Origin: an uncultured Porphyromonadaceae bacterium
Lineage (GTDB): Bacteria; Bacteroidota; Bacteroidia; Bacteroidales; Muribaculaceae
Length of the DNA: 64,000 nt
NCBI GenBank assembly: GCA_937901905.1
Contig: CALDIF010000024.1
Location: forward strand, 1-64,000
Direction of reading: 5' to 3'
Within the stretch, counting starts at the first letter, position 1. Every line of letters begins with the position of its first letter. This document shows, piece after piece, positions 62,901 to 64,000 of this stretch. Below the pieces are notes generated by a model. That model saw only the letters and a list, made by a program, of their open reading frames with translations, did no database searches and was not told where the DNA came from. A program made the translations under genes and the position numbers.

Positions 62901-63839
62901 GGCAATCACCGTGGGACCTGCCACGTTATTAGTGGCGCCATCGGTAAACGACAACGACAGCGACGAGCCGTCCTTGGGCAACTCATAGTATTTATAGGTC
63001 ACGCCATTAACTACTGCCACACCGGCAGGAGCGATGTTTTCGCCACCGGTATTGAGCAACAAGGCACCCCAACGGGTAGCGTCCTCGGCGTACACGGTGA
63101 ACACGCTACTTTCGCCTGCAAACGATGCTTCAATTTCAATATTGTCAAGGGCAAGTCCCATAGCCTTATCGGGCGATGTGCCCGAGGCAACGCTGATATT
63201 CCAAGCGAGATATAAATCATCACCTGCAGCGACAGTAGTCTTCAACGTTTTCCCGGTGACGTTTACTGTTGAAATAGGCACTACCGAGGCACCGAGCGTC
63301 TCGTCGTCGGGAGAAAAAACGTTCTTGAAGTCATCGCCGGCAGCAGTCCAGGTCACGCCATCGGACGACGTGTATAACTGCACGACAAAACCGGCTGCGT
63401 TATTGCCTTTGCGATACTTCTCGATATCATAACCGAGCGAAAGTTCGGTAATCGCCACATCGGCGGCATTGTGCAAACGTGTCATAACACTCACACAACG
63501 TGTTCCGCCACTTACCGTGGTCGACAAGCCACCTACTGCGCGGTCGGCTTCCGAGGCACTTGCGCCCCAATTCCAAGTTCCGTTTTTAGCATTCGAGGCA
63601 AGGTTCGCTCCACCGGTGTACATCACCACGGTTCCGGCATCGGCATAACTGCCCACCGAACGTGGTGCAGACAAATTGCGGTCAACGCGCCAATCGGTCG
63701 GTAATGACAAGGTTGGCTCACCATCGGCATACATTTCGTCAAAATTTTGACTGACAGTACGCGATGTAGTCGAGATGTCAATAGCCTTGACCGAGAAGCA
63801 ACACAATGTCACTGCGAGCGCAATGAGCATTCTTTTCAT
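59970..63839 (-). CDS. Giant T9SS-secreted protein with SGNH-hydrolase-like core and starch-binding-like modules
   Basis: A 1289-residue exported protein with signal peptide MKRMLIALAVTLCCFSVKA, which fixes the ATG at 63839. Modules in order: a beta-sandwich (about 25-240), CBM26/SusE-like modules (GIYLRGEVNSWGALDEWEF near 355; VYVMGDNNGWNYM near 460), an SGNH/DUF4886-like hydrolase (about 585-830; RILSLNNSLIYYNDQD, IILQEQSSLPRTD, FLDDRHPTLKATYM), an Ig-like domain (about 835-905), a second copy of the first sandwich (about 908-1115), a CBM26-like module (FGAWPGESW near 1150) and a T9SS sorting domain (from about 1240; LDLTGRVLRSG, LPAGVYVV). The DRHP motif could supply the catalytic Asp-His. 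The SGNH domain is reminiscent of esterases acting on decorated glycans. Confidence 0.8.
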   Translation of the reverse strand: MKRMLIALAVTLCCFSVKAIDISTTSRTVSQNFDEMYADGEPTLSLPTDWRVDRNLSAPRSVGSYADAGTVVMYTGGANLASNAKNGTWNWGASASEADRAVGGLSTTVSGGTRCVSVMTRLHNAADVAITELSLGYDIEKYRKGNNAAGFVVQLYTSSDGVTWTAAGDDFKNVFSPDDETLGASVVPISTVNVTGKTLKTTVAAGDDLYLAWNISVASGTSPDKAMGLALDNIEIEASFAGESSVFTVYAEDATRWGALLLNTGGENIAPAGVAVVNGVTYKYYELPKDGSSLSLSFTDGATNNVAGPTVIADADLYYCVTADAVTAIADPQTYTGWVDPSRKPFVSSGIYLRGEVNSWGALDEWEFSDEGDGVYVLYDKTLSGAFKVADASWSSACNYGSNGTNISMDVTYDLVSGTNDNISCGVNAYNCERIVLTITSSGATLLLKPNEDASGLTEVYVMGDNNGWNYMDTSGALALTEDAGVFSGQVTLLTGSDGLSHWLIYQRTGMAGAWGAGDADLTGNNIAGTLVKGTKTTVSTTPGTYIITFNIITGEYSLEQIASQPVALVVEPATALLVPQLPEKVRILSLNNSLIYYNDQDAVFNSLAEAMGVDAQWTKHTLLGKSLNAHWQEGDGVAEDGNPGAKMLVRSQPWSHIILQEQSSLPRTDIETFRTNVLRWRDYIREYCPNPNAIIIVPVNWAYSGDWNSYTAFNATFITNYLDVARELGVTLCPVGLAYQDVYDREGATGATTWFLDDRHPTLKATYMAACMEYSTIFGVDASTVAWAPADLSAADATAMRGYASRAMAALTDNPVVHTAGTVQVTATLVDQFGMPLDGEIEMTLDGGGTLDETGLFTASGAEGVYTVTVTGGDFTGTSVITVASPVTTMTVYPAIEFNRDNLSHSENFDALGDEATAAMPTAWRIDRQISNPRVVGRYDRADDNTMYSGGLNLPSNAKNGTWNFGSTAGDDRAVGGITTGVAAATRCVNVYVHLLNTDARKNLENITVSYDVEKYRKGSNAAGFDVQLYYSIDGRNWTSAGSDFLTHFDPDSETVGYDDVPGETVAVSATLGTDMARGCDLYLAWNITLAANSGSANLAMALGIDNVEITAQLPEIPTAAHYIYVEDLTDWSSLGLYAWGDSELFGAWPGESWVDEVEIGDKTFKKFLFDAESGNFNMIFNNWNNGKQLADYAVTGGSDYYFTISETDNVQPINPDSLSALTTISDNNSLTVVDGVAVVGDGATITVLDLTGRVLRSGKGLLNVSTLPAGVYVVTAPGHTSLKLLQR

Positions 63840-63896
63840 AACTGTTGTCATTGGTTGTAATGGTATTGAATTAGTTAATAATAATGCTTGTGATTG

Positions 63897-63927
63897 CAAA
63901 ATTATCACCACTACAACACTCGCGCAA
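63897..63927 (-). promoter_or_regulatory. Promoter of the T9SS cargo gene
   Basis: TTG (63927-63925), a 20-base spacer and TAATTTTG (63904-63897) on the minus strand. It supports the start at 63839, with a leader of about 50 bases. Bases 63928-64000 show nothing recognisable. Confidence 0.75.
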
Positions 63928-64000
63928 CAACATCAAACCGAAATCAAAATAATCAAAAACTACAATTTGCTGTTTTACTGTAAATTACACACATCAAAAC

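Overview
The window looks like chromosome of a member of the Bacteroidota, most likely order Bacteroidales. The supporting signs are promoters of the TTG-N19-22-TAnnTTTG type instead of -35/-10 boxes, weak ribosome binding sites, DUF2851 and PCMD-type genes, a PorE-like protein and a type IX secretion (T9SS) C-terminal sorting domain, and SusE/F- and CBM26-like starch modules. Family-level placement (for example Muribaculaceae) is only a guess. No phage, insertion sequence or CRISPR array is visible.

1-16.7 kb, minus strand: a partial fabH with rpmF and a YceD-like gene, then the fused str-S10-spc translation cluster read from rpsL (16.5 kb) down to rpmJ (1.3 kb), including fusA, secY, map and infA. 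The usual continuation rpsM-rpsK-rpsD-rpoA-rplQ is absent after rpmJ and the fatty-acid genes sit there instead. 16.7-23.5 kb, minus strand: rfbC, a GlmU-like protein, glyA, a FadL-type porin and a P-loop GTPase-like protein. Beside rfbC lies an orphan scrap of a dockerin-like C-terminus. 23.7-26 kb: a PorE-like T9SS protein and tRNA-Phe/tRNA-Asp.

26.2-36.2 kb, plus strand: DUF2851 and PCMD proteins and a von Willebrand A-like lipoprotein, then a strong terminator and a second unit. That unit encodes a four-helix membrane protein, a tubulin-like GTPase, a 1141-residue SrfB-like protein with an actin/Hsp70-fold ATPase, a single-pass coiled-coil protein and a 50-residue membrane peptide. With the GTPase at 21.9-23.5 kb this looks like a poorly understood NTPase assembly. 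36.3-38.2 kb: a HaeIII-like (GGCC) restriction-modification pair.

38.6-51 kb: a large secreted alpha-amylase, a lipoprotein with a fresh tandem duplication, aroA, two FKBP prolyl isomerases, acpP-fabF-rnc, and a glycogen branching enzyme of the eukaryote-like type. 51.3-59.3 kb, minus strand: the most striking region, a tight seven-gene operon encoding a glycine-zipper membrane protein, an Hsp70-like ATPase with a membrane segment, a HerA/FtsK-type ATPase, a MORN-repeat protein, a SPASM-type radical SAM enzyme, an 80-residue six-cysteine precursor peptide and an HExxH metallopeptidase. I read it as a candidate ribosomally made, modified peptide (RiPP) system coupled to an ATPase/chaperone membrane assembly. 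60-63.8 kb: a giant multi-module T9SS cargo with an SGNH-hydrolase-like core and starch-binding-like modules.

Family assignments rest on motif recognition by eye and memory of families; no database search was run.
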